Shown: piece by piece, positions 44,282 to 54,600 of the stretch
Numbering within the stretch: the first letter of the stretch is position 1
Layout: each line of letters starts with the position of its first letter
Translations under genes and position numbers: made by a program
The notes under the pieces: model-generated
What the model was told of the DNA's origin: nothing
Databases searched by the model: none
What the model saw: only the letters and a program-made list of their open reading frames with translations
NCBI RefSeq assembly: GCF_019145195.1
Contig: NZ_JAHSTW010000010.1
Span: forward strand, 1-64,000
Direction: 5' to 3'
DNA length: 64,000 nucleotides
Source: Pseudomonas siliginis
Lineage (GTDB): Bacteria; Pseudomonadota; Gammaproteobacteria; Pseudomonadales; Pseudomonadaceae

Positions 44282-47200
44282 ATGAGCACCCCCAACGCAC
44301 CCACACCCGATGAGCTCAAAAACGATCTCAACCAGATCGGGCGTCTGCTCTTCAACACCGAAACTCCGCTGTTGCCCGAGCACAAACCGAGCACCGAGCA
44401 GGCTCATCTCAAACGCCTCGAAGAGCAGCTGAAAACCTATCGCGACGGCTACCTGCAACGCAGCCGCGCGCTCTATCAGGCGCTGGCAACCAGCGACCTG
44501 CAGAGCGAGGCAGGCAAGCAACTGATCGCCACGCTGAAGGTGCGCCTCAACACGCAACTGATCAACATGGATCTGCGTGACCAGATCGACGGCAAAGCGG
44601 CAAAAACCTTCCTCAAATACGACGCCGGTTTCACTGCGCTTGAGTACGAGGCGCAACAGGCCGTCACCGATCGCCTGCTGCACCCACAGGCCGGCGAGCT
44701 GATACAGAAACTGGCACTCGGCCCGCTGTTGCGTCCGGCCATGTATGCGTTGCAGTTCACTTATCAGCAAACCACTGTCGAGCTGGCCGGGGCTTTTCTT
44801 GTGACGCAAAAAGACACCCCGAAAGTCAGCGATCTGCTGACCGACCAGAGCGCTGGCTTCGTCGTGTTGTTCACACCGGCCAGGGGCCTGGAGTTGTTCA
44901 ATTCCCTGGCTGATCTCGATGCCCATCTGCTCAAGACCATGCAGCACAGCATCAGCCGTGGCGAATTGATGCAGCTGCTGCCCAGCCGCTACCACGATGT
45001 CGGTACAGCGGGAATCTGGCCATTGCAGCTGGCGCCCATCGACAGCAAACCGCTGTTCGAACACATCTACGATGCCTTGATCGAAAAGCGCACCCTGGAT
45101 ATCGAACATGCATTGAGTTTCGCCGCCAATCCGCAGCAGGATGGCGCTGTACTGATCGCCGAGCTGGGGCGCGCCATCGACGCGGCGCTGCCGAATCTCA
45201 CCCCGCGCCTGGCACTTCAGGCACAAACCCTGTTCGAGCGGCATTTGCGCAACAGCGCCCCGGACTGGTACCGCAGCGCCGACGCCGCCAAGCGGGCCGA
45301 ACTGGCGTTGCACCTGGGCAACTACAACCATGCCCGGCAAAACCTGCTTGACCTGATGGGCCCGGCGGTCAGCCTGATCGCCGTGGCCCGCCACCAATGG
45401 CTGGAACGGCTGAGTGATGATTTGCAAATCGACGATCTGGAACCGGACCAGCTGCAGATCACTACGAATCGGCAGGTCCCCGGATTCGGCGCTTATGTGC
45501 ACAAGAGCAATTTGCTCGAGCTGACCTTGCGCGGCCCGCACACCGGCGATGAGTTGCCGGGCTCGGCGTTTCTCAGCCACACCCGGCTGACTTACAACGA
45601 CCTGCCGTTATCCGACGAGTACGCGGATGTAACGCCCGCCTGGGTGATCAAGCAGGCACTGGAGCTGGAACCGCGCGTCGACTTCGCACGCTTGCAAACG
45701 CAGATGCAGGCGAGATCCGCGATCAAACCTGCGATCGAGCAGATGCTCGATCAGCGCATCGTCGCGCTCGCCCATGCCGCAGCGCTGCAAGGGCATCTGC
45801 TCGACAGCGATCTGCAAATGCTCCAGCGCCTGCGTAACGGCAGCGATCCACAGCTGCGCGCCGCCACGCTGTCTTTACATGGTGCCCAACTGCAGGATCT
45901 GTGGGTGCTGCGTCAGAACGACGAATCCGGTGCGGTCCGCCGCCTGCTGCTTTGCACACCGCAGGCGCCCCGTGAACGCCAGTTCGAGGCGTTCGACAGC
46001 GAGCGCCAATTGCAGACCCATCTACTGGGTTGGGCCAAGCAGAATGACGCCGCCGAAAGCATGGCCGGCTATCTGATCAGCCGCGCACCGATGCGCTTTC
46101 GTTCGACCCTGCGCAAGGTGTTGTCGGGGCTGAGCCTGAAGCCGGAAGCAGCAGAGCACCAGAAAGTCGCCTTCGACCACCTGGGCAACCATCTCGATTG
46201 CCTCAAAGCGATGGCTGAACACATGCTCGCCACACGCATCGACGACTACGACTTCAGCACCCCGGTGTGGTATCGCTCGACCACTGCGGCCAATCGCCGA
46301 AAACTCTCGACCCTGAGCGACGACGCCGAGGGGGCTTTGCGCGCGTTCAATCAGCATCCGCTGTCGGGCGGACGTTTTCAGGCGTTTGACGATTACGTGC
46401 ATGCGCAAGCGAAGATCAGCCTGAACCGCTTGCTCAAGCGCCCTGCCAATGACGTCGATCCGGACACCGTCTGGGCCTATTCGCCAAAGTCGATCGTGCC
46501 CTCATGGACGCCGAAACCGCTGACCTATACCCGGCTGTATCGCGACGGCTATGCCGACGGCGTCGGTTTTCTCGACCAGAAATTCTCACGCTCGGCGCGC
46601 TTCAAAGGTCCGCAAGGCGTCGATATCAGTAGCCTGACCGCGCAGAACGTAGCCCGCTCGGTCACGGGGGTCTGGATCGGCAAACGCTATACCGACAAAG
46701 TCAAAAACGAGCTGCAGGATTCGAAAAGCGAAGGCTACGCGTTCCGACGCAACGCGACGCTGGCCATCACTCAGCGCCAGATGCAAAGCGCCGCGCTGGA
46801 ATGCCAGCTGCAAGGACATATCGCCAGCAGCGACCTGCAATGGCTGCAGCAAAGCATCAGCAGCATGGATCAAACGTCGGGGCAGACCCGGACGAAATAC
46901 CCGATCCACCGGTTGATGATCGACGGCGAATGGGTGATCGATGCCTGGTTGTTCAGCCATGGCGGCGATCCGGTCCTGCTGTATACGCCGGACGCACCGG
47001 ACGGCGTGCGCTTTCGCGAAGCGCGCCTGTTCAATTACCTGCTGCTGCAGTCGGGCATGATCGAGTACCTGACCCAGCGGGTGGGTGTCAGCGCCCAGAC
47101 CCGGGTGCGCACGCATCTGGAAAGCATCCGCAAGAATCTGCCCAAAGACCTCAACAGAACCACACCCAGCCCCGCCCGTTATGACTCGATGCGCCCGGCC

Positions 47201-50005
47201 GACGCCGTCAGCGACCTGCGTACCGCGCTCTACGACATGAAGTTGCAACGGCGGATCGACAACGTCCATGCCACGACCACCAGTCGTACCGAAATGATCG
47301 CCGGCCTGATCTGGACGAGCGTCGAATGGGTCGCTGCCATCGCCACCGCGCCGTTCCCGCTGTTGAGCCTGAGCACCGGCCTGTTGCTGGCCTTCAAGGA
47401 CGCGATGCTCGCCCTGCATGCCTATCGTCAGGGTAATAACAACGAAGCGTTCCGGCACTTGCTCGGTTATCTGTTCAACAGTGCTGGCGCGGTGCTGACG
47501 GATCTGCGTCCGGCGCTGCGTTCACTCAAGCCCGTCCGGCGCCCGTTGCGTCGAGCTGTCACCACCGTTGGCGACGAGCAAGAGGATCTTCTGCCATTGA
47601 TCGATCAGATGGCGACCGAACCGGTCCGGGACGATATGCATGCCGTCGTCTTCAGAGGGCAGTCGTATTACGCCAGCACTACCCCGGACGCACTCGGCCG
47701 TTATTTGCTCTACCGCCCGGATCCGAACGGCTCCGGACTGCTTTCGACCGGCATTCTGACCGTGCGCAACTCCGACGGAGTGATGGTGCGCAGCGGCCTG
47801 TCCGGCGGTGCACCAAAATACGAAGCCGTGCCCGAGACACCCGGCCCGCATAAAGACTATGGAGTCGCTATCAAGTACCGGGAGCGCGTCGAAACATTGC
47901 TGGATCCGCAGTCGCGAAGACGAATGCTCCAGCTGGGCGAGCACTACATGGGCGTCTCACCACAGGTCATCCTGGTCAACGTGGTCGACAAAATGGCCAA
48001 CATGCGCCAAGCCTATCTGCAACAGGTGGAAAAACTCACCACGGACGCCACGCGCCATTTTGCCCAACTCGCACCGCTGCCCGCTCGCGCCGAAGTGCCG
48101 GCGGTTGCCGCCAACACCTCATTCGCACAGTTGATTGCCAGCGATGCATTCGCCGCAAAGAATCTGGTCATCGGTGCACAGCCCGGCTCCCTCGCCAGCA
48201 AACAGGCACTGATCGAAAATCTCGACGTCCTCTTGGAGAACGGCTACAAGCACCTCTTCCTCGAATACCTGCCGGGAGACGTGTTTCATCTCAAACTGGA
48301 AAAGTTCAACAAGGGCGAGTCCTGGTACCACATCAAGAAACATCTGAAGGCGCTCGATAAAGCCATGGGCCATGAGCCTGACGCGCCTTTCTCTTACCTG
48401 GCGCTGGTGCGCAAGGCACGGGAAAAAGGCATGAGTATCCATGCGCTGGACGGCTCGACCAGTTATCAACTCGAAGGGATCATGGTGATGTCCGAGGTCT
48501 CGCCTTTGACCCCGCGAAACAATCGCATCAGAAACTTCTATTCGCACAAAGCGCTTGCCACCGATATGGCCGAGATCGGCGAAGAGCGCTGGATTGCCCT
48601 GACCGAGCAGTCGCGCATGACCACGTTCGACAACACCCCGGGCCTGGCCGACCTGCACGAGGCCGTAGCCGTGCGTATTGAAGACATCGACTTGTACCAA
48701 CCCGCACGCATAAGCAGGGATGCGCCCGGTGCCATCGCGGGAGACGCGACAGCGCAAGGTGATTACCTCGTACAGATGCCGAGTGCCTACAAGGCACCTC
48801 TACCTGTCTCCAAGCCGCCCGCCGCAGCTAGCGCGGTTGACCATTTCAGCGAGTTCGATATTGCTTCGCCACTGCGCGACGATATTGCTGAAATGTTGCA
48901 TCAGCCCAACTCCATGCACTCGAGTTACACCCCGACAATACCCAGTGAAAGAAAGGCCTACGAGGCTTTCATAGCCCAGCGCAACCGCCTGGAAAAAACC
49001 GCCAGGGACGCTTTTACCGACTACGTCCCACCCGATGCGCCGATCCTGCCGGTGCTCACCGCCGACTGCACATTCGAAGCTTTTTTGCGGCAATTGACCG
49101 ACGGACATCTGAATCTGCTGATCGGCGAAGCCCACGTCGATGTAGCGAGCAAAGCGCTGCTGAAAAAGCACATGAAAGCCCTTAAGCAAGCAGGCTATGA
49201 CACGTTGTATGTCGAGCACCTGTTCACCGACCTGCACCAGGCCGATCTCGACACTTTTCTGCGTACCCAGCGCATGCCGGACAGGCTCAAGGCTTATCTG
49301 CATCGTCAGGATCAAGGGCAGATGCCGACTTACACAGGGAGCGATACGTACACGGCGGTCTGTCAGGCGGCGGCCAAATACAACATTCGCATCAGAGCCC
49401 TCGATTGCACGGCGTCCTATCACCTCAATGGCGTGTATGACAAACACGTCTCCCGAAACGAGATGTTCAGCTATTTTGCAACCCAAGTGATCGAGGCTGA
49501 TCAACTGGCCAACGGGCCGCATAAATGGGTAGCCTTCATCGGCAGTGCGCATACCAATTACAACCTCGGTGTGCCAGGTCTGGCCGATACACTGTCCGCC
49601 GTCAGCCTGCACGTGCGCGATACTGCCCCTGAACTGGCCAGGGATATTCACCGTGGGTCGTGGGAATTTGTCAGCGGCAAGCACGAGGCCAACGTCAGGG
49701 CTTTGAGCAGCGATTTTGTGATGGAGGTGGCCGTCCCCGGAACGAAAAAGTCTGCGGCGACGCCTTCTGTCAGTCGCAGCAAACTGACCGAACCCGGAAA
49801 CTTCCTTATAGAAAATGCAGACACCCGCAACGCCAGCGTGGTGCATAAATCCAGGTCCGGCGAGATCGTTGAGACGCCGATTCAGATCAATGACAAGGGT
49901 CTGTTCTTCGTTGATCGCTGGGAGAAAAAAGATCAGACCTTCACCTACCTGCGCACGTTGATCGACATGCTCGTCACAGACGTGAAGCTGACACAGGTGA
50001 CGTGA
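44282..50005 (+). CDS. Giant DUF6543 (dermonecrotic-type) toxin with tandem Tiki/TraB-like C-terminal domains
   Basis: A 1907-residue protein. The N-terminal two-thirds carries two diverged copies of a helical module with WYR motifs (DWYRSADAAKRAEL near 328, VWYRSTTAANRRKL near 663), as in Pseudomonas DUF6543 proteins. A hydrophobic block lies at about 1002-1070 (MIAGLIWTSVEWVAAIA). The C-terminus holds two homologous domains. Copy 1 (about 1278-1475) reads VIGAQPGS and WIALTEQSRM and lacks catalytic-type residues. Copy 2 (about 1600-1775) keeps LLIGEAHVD (Glu1616, His1618), RIRALD (Asp1708) and VAFIGSAHTN (His1757), the TraB/EreA/ChaN (Tiki) signature. ATG 44267 is an alternative start. It has no signal peptide. 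Enzymatic action is inferred; target unknown. Confidence 0.85.
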   Translation: MSTPNAPTPDELKNDLNQIGRLLFNTETPLLPEHKPSTEQAHLKRLEEQLKTYRDGYLQRSRALYQALATSDLQSEAGKQLIATLKVRLNTQLINMDLRDQIDGKAAKTFLKYDAGFTALEYEAQQAVTDRLLHPQAGELIQKLALGPLLRPAMYALQFTYQQTTVELAGAFLVTQKDTPKVSDLLTDQSAGFVVLFTPARGLELFNSLADLDAHLLKTMQHSISRGELMQLLPSRYHDVGTAGIWPLQLAPIDSKPLFEHIYDALIEKRTLDIEHALSFAANPQQDGAVLIAELGRAIDAALPNLTPRLALQAQTLFERHLRNSAPDWYRSADAAKRAELALHLGNYNHARQNLLDLMGPAVSLIAVARHQWLERLSDDLQIDDLEPDQLQITTNRQVPGFGAYVHKSNLLELTLRGPHTGDELPGSAFLSHTRLTYNDLPLSDEYADVTPAWVIKQALELEPRVDFARLQTQMQARSAIKPAIEQMLDQRIVALAHAAALQGHLLDSDLQMLQRLRNGSDPQLRAATLSLHGAQLQDLWVLRQNDESGAVRRLLLCTPQAPRERQFEAFDSERQLQTHLLGWAKQNDAAESMAGYLISRAPMRFRSTLRKVLSGLSLKPEAAEHQKVAFDHLGNHLDCLKAMAEHMLATRIDDYDFSTPVWYRSTTAANRRKLSTLSDDAEGALRAFNQHPLSGGRFQAFDDYVHAQAKISLNRLLKRPANDVDPDTVWAYSPKSIVPSWTPKPLTYTRLYRDGYADGVGFLDQKFSRSARFKGPQGVDISSLTAQNVARSVTGVWIGKRYTDKVKNELQDSKSEGYAFRRNATLAITQRQMQSAALECQLQGHIASSDLQWLQQSISSMDQTSGQTRTKYPIHRLMIDGEWVIDAWLFSHGGDPVLLYTPDAPDGVRFREARLFNYLLLQSGMIEYLTQRVGVSAQTRVRTHLESIRKNLPKDLNRTTPSPARYDSMRPADAVSDLRTALYDMKLQRRIDNVHATTTSRTEMIAGLIWTSVEWVAAIATAPFPLLSLSTGLLLAFKDAMLALHAYRQGNNNEAFRHLLGYLFNSAGAVLTDLRPALRSLKPVRRPLRRAVTTVGDEQEDLLPLIDQMATEPVRDDMHAVVFRGQSYYASTTPDALGRYLLYRPDPNGSGLLSTGILTVRNSDGVMVRSGLSGGAPKYEAVPETPGPHKDYGVAIKYRERVETLLDPQSRRRMLQLGEHYMGVSPQVILVNVVDKMANMRQAYLQQVEKLTTDATRHFAQLAPLPARAEVPAVAANTSFAQLIASDAFAAKNLVIGAQPGSLASKQALIENLDVLLENGYKHLFLEYLPGDVFHLKLEKFNKGESWYHIKKHLKALDKAMGHEPDAPFSYLALVRKAREKGMSIHALDGSTSYQLEGIMVMSEVSPLTPRNNRIRNFYSHKALATDMAEIGEERWIALTEQSRMTTFDNTPGLADLHEAVAVRIEDIDLYQPARISRDAPGAIAGDATAQGDYLVQMPSAYKAPLPVSKPPAAASAVDHFSEFDIASPLRDDIAEMLHQPNSMHSSYTPTIPSERKAYEAFIAQRNRLEKTARDAFTDYVPPDAPILPVLTADCTFEAFLRQLTDGHLNLLIGEAHVDVASKALLKKHMKALKQAGYDTLYVEHLFTDLHQADLDTFLRTQRMPDRLKAYLHRQDQGQMPTYTGSDTYTAVCQAAAKYNIRIRALDCTASYHLNGVYDKHVSRNEMFSYFATQVIEADQLANGPHKWVAFIGSAHTNYNLGVPGLADTLSAVSLHVRDTAPELARDIHRGSWEFVSGKHEANVRALSSDFVMEVAVPGTKKSAATPSVSRSKLTEPGNFLIENADTRNASVVHKSRSGEIVETPIQINDKGLFFVDRWEKKDQTFTYLRTLIDMLVTDVKLTQVT

Positions 50006-50031
50006 CGCCCGGGCGATTGCACGTCGTGGAA

Positions 50032-50062
50032 AACCACTGGGCTTGACGGCCCAGTGGTTTTT
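50032..50062. terminator. Bidirectional terminator after the giant toxin gene
   Basis: AACCACTGGGC (50032-50042) pairs with GCCCAGTGGTT (50049-50059), followed by TTTTTT. It ends both the toxin transcript and the convergent DUF6124 gene. Confidence 0.9.
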
Positions 50063-50422
50063 TCATGCCTGAGGATCCACCCGATCCAGCGCACGGTTCA
50101 CCGCCAGCTCAGCGAGCATGATGATCTGCTGAATCGCCAGCGCCGTATTGCGCTGCGGTCGCCCCAACTGATCGGCGAAATCACTGGCCAGGGTGTTGGC
50201 TGAAGCGAGGGATTCACAGGCGTGGGCGAGCAGGGTTTCGGTGTCGATTTCCGGCTGGATGAGGAACATGGTGCCGGGCGGGCGCGCCTTGCTCGGCTGC
50301 GGACACAGGTAAAAATCCAGAGCCCGCTTGATCGCTTCGCGGTTTTTCGCGAGGTCGTCGGCGCGGATGGTTTGTTCGAGGGGGGTGGGTTCGTATGGTG
50401 GATCGGGAACGATTTTATCCAC
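50063..50422 (-). CDS. DUF6124 family protein
   Basis: A 119-residue Pseudomonas protein with PPGTMFLIQPEIDTETLLAH followed by ACESLASANTLASDFADQLG, the core of DUF6124, and helix-rich ends. Function is unknown; family members are multicopy in fluorescent pseudomonads. GTG 50422 has GGAG seven bases upstream and is taken as start. An upstream in-frame ATG at 50473 is less likely. It is convergent with the giant toxin. Confidence 0.78.
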   Translation of the reverse strand: MDKIVPDPPYEPTPLEQTIRADDLAKNREAIKRALDFYLCPQPSKARPPGTMFLIQPEIDTETLLAHACESLASANTLASDFADQLGRPQRNTALAIQQIIMLAELAVNRALDRVDPQA

Positions 50423-50779
50423 AATGCTTCTCCTGCTGATGCTGATGGACAGCCATCGATCGCCGGATCTCACGCGGCGAATAGGTGGCAGCTATGTGCG
50501 AGGTGAGATCCACCGGAGCAGGCAACCGGCCAGACCGAAGTCTGCCCGCACACAGCCGCCATAAAGCAGGCAGCAGATTGAGCTGGCGCCAATTATCGTG
50601 GTGCTGGCGCCAGTTGCAAGCTATCCGGGGATCTCACTCCCGATCGCTGATTCGCAGCGACGGGAAAAGACTAGAGATCGCACGTCCGACGGACAACCTG
50701 AAAACCTTGTGGGAAGGTTCTGGTCATCGGGTACCGGATTTAAACAATTTCAAGTTCTCGGGCGCCTGGATGGGCCTCA

Positions 50780-50802
50780 TCGCGAGCAGGCTCACTCCTA
50801 CA
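50780..50802 (+). repeat. Single, diverged REP-like copy (family A)
   Basis: CGCGAGCAGGCTCACTCCTAC differs from the usual element at two positions and has no inverted partner nearby. Confidence 0.75.
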
Positions 50803-50850
50803 ATTGGATCGAGTACAACCTCAAGAAACAGGTCGGCTGTCAGGCCGCCT

Positions 50851-50873
50851 TCGCGAGCAGGCTCGCTCCCACA
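50851..50873 (+). repeat. Single REP-like copy (family A)
   Basis: An exact GCGAGCAGGCTCGCTCCCAC copy without a close inverted partner. Confidence 0.85.
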
Positions 50874-50929
50874 AAAGCAAAAGCAAAGCAGCGCAGCTGC
50901 CCGCGGCGAAGCCGCCCCACTCAACAATG

Positions 50930-51235
50930 AGCGCAGGCTCGAGTGCTCTTGATCTTGATCCACCGGCGACGTCGGAAGGCTGAGTGGAGGGATTGATCCG
51001 GGCGTGGGAGCGCAGCGACCGTCTGGCGCAGCCAGACACAGCGCAAGGAGGTGCAGCGAAGCAAACCGTAGCCGCTGCGCCCGGATCAGTCCCGGAGCGA
51101 AGGAACCCGAGCCTGCGAGGGCCGAACGCAGGAGCAAGCCTTTTGGGTTACCTTTTTGGCGTTTGAAAAAGGTGACTCGCCGTAAGGGCGAAACCGCCAG
51201 CCGCGACACCCGAAGCAACGGATATTCACCCAATC
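50930..51235. repeat. Long dispersed element (GGAGCAAGCC...GGCGTTTGAAAAAGG type)
   Basis: A roughly 300-base GC-rich stretch, including CGGAGCGAAGGAACCCGAGC, AACGCAGGAGCAAGCCTTTT and GGCGTTTGAAAAAGGTGACT, that I recognise as a repetitive intergenic sequence common in P. fluorescens-group genomes and often mis-annotated as small genes. There is internal symmetry but no clear transposase or terminal repeats. Confidence 0.55.
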
Positions 51236-51263
51236 AGCCAGCATGCTCGCCTGTAAGGGCGCC

Positions 51264-51288
51264 TTCGCGAGCAGGCTCGCTCCCACAG
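51264..51288 (+). repeat. Single REP-like copy (family A)
   Basis: An exact GCGAGCAGGCTCGCTCCCAC copy, third single copy in this stretch. Confidence 0.85.
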
Positions 51289-51321
51289 TGAAAATGCGCC
51301 CGCACAAAAATCAGCGGCAAC

Positions 51322-51354
51322 AAAAAACCCGCAGACAATCACTCATCTGCGGGT
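51322..51354 (-). terminator. Terminator of the NIF3-like gene
   Basis: ACCCGCAGA (51327-51335) pairs with TCTGCGGGT (51346-51354). On the minus strand the stem is followed by TTTTTTG, 25 bases after the gene's stop. Confidence 0.88.
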
Positions 51355-51378
51355 CTCCCGTTCCAGCAGCAAAGAAGA

Positions 51379-51690
51379 TCAGAAATCCTCCAGCCGCCAC
51401 ACCTCATAAGCCGGCGTCTCATACGGATGACTGAGCTTCAACGCCGCCACAACAGCCACGATCAACTCATCCGCAACGACAAGCTCAACCTTCCATTCCT
51501 CAACCCGCTCGACCTGCCCCGCCTGACCGATAAACGGCTGACTGCCGTCCAACGGTCGAAACTGGCCCAGGCCAAGCACCTGCCACGCACAGTGGTCATA
51601 GTCACCGATCCGCCCACCACCGGCAGCGAACACAGCCCCTTTGACCACCTCGACATGACTGTCAGGAACAAAAAACGCCAGCTTGTACAC
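51379..51690 (-). CDS. YqfO/NIF3-like small protein
   Basis: A 103-residue protein resembling the inserted CutA-like domain of NIF3/YqfO proteins: MYKLAFFVPDSHVEVVKGAV, RIGDYDHCAWQVLGLGQFRP and KLSHPYETPAYEVW (the HPYETPAYE motif is diagnostic). In pseudomonads this domain exists as a stand-alone gene; function is unknown. It is downstream of purL by six bases and probably shares its transcript. Confidence 0.85.
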   Translation of the reverse strand: MYKLAFFVPDSHVEVVKGAVFAAGGGRIGDYDHCAWQVLGLGQFRPLDGSQPFIGQAGQVERVEEWKVELVVADELIVAVVAALKLSHPYETPAYEVWRLEDF

Positions 51691-51695
51691 AGGCC

Positions 51696-54600
51696 TTAGT
51701 TCACCCAGACGCGCGCATTACGGAACATGCGCATCCACGGCGCGTCTTCGTTCCAGTCTTCCGAACGCCACGAGTTCTGCACCGCACGGAACACACGCTC
51801 CGGGTGCGGCATCATGATCGTCACGCGACCGTCACGGCTGGTCAGACCGGTGATCCCGCGCGGCGAGCCGTTCGGGTTGGCCGGGTAGGCTTCGGTGACC
51901 TTGCCGTGGTTGTCGACAAAACGCATCGCCACGCAACCGGACAGATCGGCTTCCAGCAGTGCTTCTTCGCTGGCGAACTCGGCATGCCCTTCACCGTGGG
52001 CGATGGCGATCGGCATGCGCGAACCGGCCATGCCCTGCAGGAAGATCGAGTTCGATTCCTGGATCTGCACCATCGCCACCCGCGCTTCGAACTGCTCGGA
52101 GCGGTTGCGCACGAAGTGCGGCCAGAACTCGCTGCCCGGGATCAGCTCGTGCAGGTTGGACATCATCTGGCAACCGTTGCACACGCCCAGCGTGAAGCTG
52201 TCGTTACGCTCGAAGAAGCCCTGGAACGCATCGCGGGCGCGGCTGTTGAACAGCGCCGACTTGGCCCAGCCTTCACCGGCGCCGAGCACGTCGCCGTAGG
52301 AGAAACCGCCGCAGGCCACCAGGCCCTTGAACTCGTTGAGGTCGACACGACCGGCGAGGATATCGCTCATGTGCACGTCAATCGCGCTGAAACCGGCGCG
52401 GTCGAACGCGGCGGCCATTTCCACCTGACCGTTGACGCCCTGCTCACGCAGCACGGCAACCTGTGGGCGGATGCCTTTCTTGATGTAAGGCGCGGCGATG
52501 TCCTGATTGACGTCGTAGCTGAGCTTGACGCTCAGGCCCGGGTTGTCTTCTTCCAGCAGCGCGTCGAATTCCTGCTCGGCGCAGTCGGCATTGTCGCGCA
52601 GACGCTGGATCTGGTAGCTGGTCTCGGCCCACTGACGTTGCAGCAGACGACGCTGGCCTTCGAACACGGTGTCACCGTTGAAGGTGATGTTGATCTGGCC
52701 ATTGTTGATCGGCTGACCGATCACCGACACGCAGTCGCCCAGACCGGCGGCGCTGAATTGCGCGAGGATGTCCGGGGTGGCGTCCTGGCGAACCTGGATC
52801 ACTGCGCCGAGTTCTTCGTTGAACAGGATCGCGGCGATTTCCGAAGCGGATTCGGCAACGCTGTCCAGGTTCAGGCTCAGACCGCAGTGGCCGGCGAAGG
52901 CCATTTCCACCACGGAGGTCAGCAGACCACCGTCGGAACGGTCGTGGTAGGCCAGCAGGTGACCGTCGGCATTGAGGCCCTGGATCACTGCGAAGAAAGC
53001 TTTCAGGTCTTCGGCGTCATCGACGTCCGGCGCATGCTTGCCGAGTTTGCCGTGGACTTGCGCGAGGATCGATGCACCCATGCGGTTCTGGCCGCGACCG
53101 AGGTCGATCAGGATCAGGTCGGTGGTGCCCTTGTCCATGCGCAGTTCCGGGGTCAGGGTCTGACGGATGTCAGCCACTGGCGCGAAACCGGTGACGATCA
53201 GCGACATCGGCGAAGTGACGGTCTTGTCTTCGCCGTTGTCGTTCCAGCGCGTGGCCATGGACATCGAGTCCTTGCCCACCGGAATGGTGATGCCCAGCTC
53301 AGGGCACAGCTCCATGCCGACCGCTTTCACGGTGTCGTACAGACGCGCGTCTTCGCCCGGGTGGCCGGCCGCCGACATCCAGTTCGCCGACAGTTTGATG
53401 TCGGAGAGCTTGTTGATGCGCGAGGCGGCAATGTTGGTGATGGTTTCGCCGATGGCCATGCGGCCCGATGCCGGCGCGTCCAGCAGAGCCAGCGGAGTAC
53501 GCTCGCCCATCGCCATGGCTTCACCGGTGTAGACGTCGAAACTGGTGGCGGTGACGGCAACGTCAGCCACCGGCACTTGCCATGGGCCGACCATCTGGTC
53601 ACGGGCGACGAGGCCGGTGATGGTGCGGTCGCCGATGGTGATCAAAAAGCTTTTGCTGGCTACGGCCGGGTGATGCAGAACGCGTTCGATGGACTCGCTG
53701 ATGTCGAGGTTCGACGGATCGAAGTCATCGCCCAGCTCGGCTTCGCGAACCACCGAACGGTGCATGCGCGGCGCCTTGCCCAGCAACACTTCCAGCGGCA
53801 TGTCCACCGGGTTGTTGCCGAAGTGGCTATCCGTGACAGTAAGCTGCGGTTCGGCAGTGGCTTCCCCGACCACGGCAAACGGGCAGCGCTCGCGTTCGCA
53901 GATCGCCTGGAAGCGCTCGAAATCTTCCGGGCCGACCGCCAGCACGTAACGTTCCTGGGATTCGTTCGACCAGATTTCGTGCGGGGCCATGCCCGGCTCG
54001 TCATTCGGGATGTTGCGCAGTTCGAAACGGCCACCGCGGTCGCCGTCGTTGACCAGTTCCGGGAAGGCGTTGGACAGACCGCCCGCGCCGACGTCGTGGA
54101 TGAAGCTGATCGGGTTCTTGTCGCCCAGCTGCCAGCAACGGTCGATAACTTCCTGGCAACGACGCTCCATTTCAGGGTTTTCACGCTGCACGGAAGCAAA
54201 ATCCAGATCCGCCGAGCTGGTGCCGGTGGCCATCGACGAAGCCGCGCCGCCACCGAGACCGATCAACATCGCCGGGCCGCCGAGCACGATCAGCTTGGAG
54301 CCGACGACGATCTCGCCTTTCTTGACGTGCTCTTCACGGATGTTGCCCATGCCGCCAGCGAGCATGATCGGCTTGTGGTAACCGCGCACTTCGTCGCCGT
54401 GCGGGGTGGTGATCGACTGCTCGAAGGTACGGAAGTAGCCGGTCAGCGCCGGACGGCCGAATTCGTTGTTGAACGCAGCGCCGCCGAGCGGGCCTTCGAT
54501 CATGATGTCCAGCGCGGTGACGATGCGCTCAGGCTTGCCGTACGGCACTTCCCACGGCTGTTCGAAGCCCGGGATCTGCAAGTTCGATACGGTGAAACCG

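Larger units (their letters stand above)
50423..51378. other. Repeat-rich intergenic region, no convincing gene
   Basis: Nearly 1 kb without a gene I would support. It contains three single REP-like copies (50780, 50851, 51264) and a long dispersed element (about 50930-51235). Open frames here, including one of 169 codons on the minus strand, are low-complexity reads through the repeats. Confidence 0.6.

Noticed and set aside
42410..45580. A 1056-codon open frame antisense to nagE and the giant toxin
   Set aside because: It is a mirror of high-GC third-position codon use in two well-supported genes, crosses their intergenic gap, is His/Gln/Arg-rich, and shows no domain.
50724..51233. A 169-codon minus-strand frame in the repeat region
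   Set aside because: It reads through dispersed repeats and two REP copies; such frames are frequent false genes in this group.
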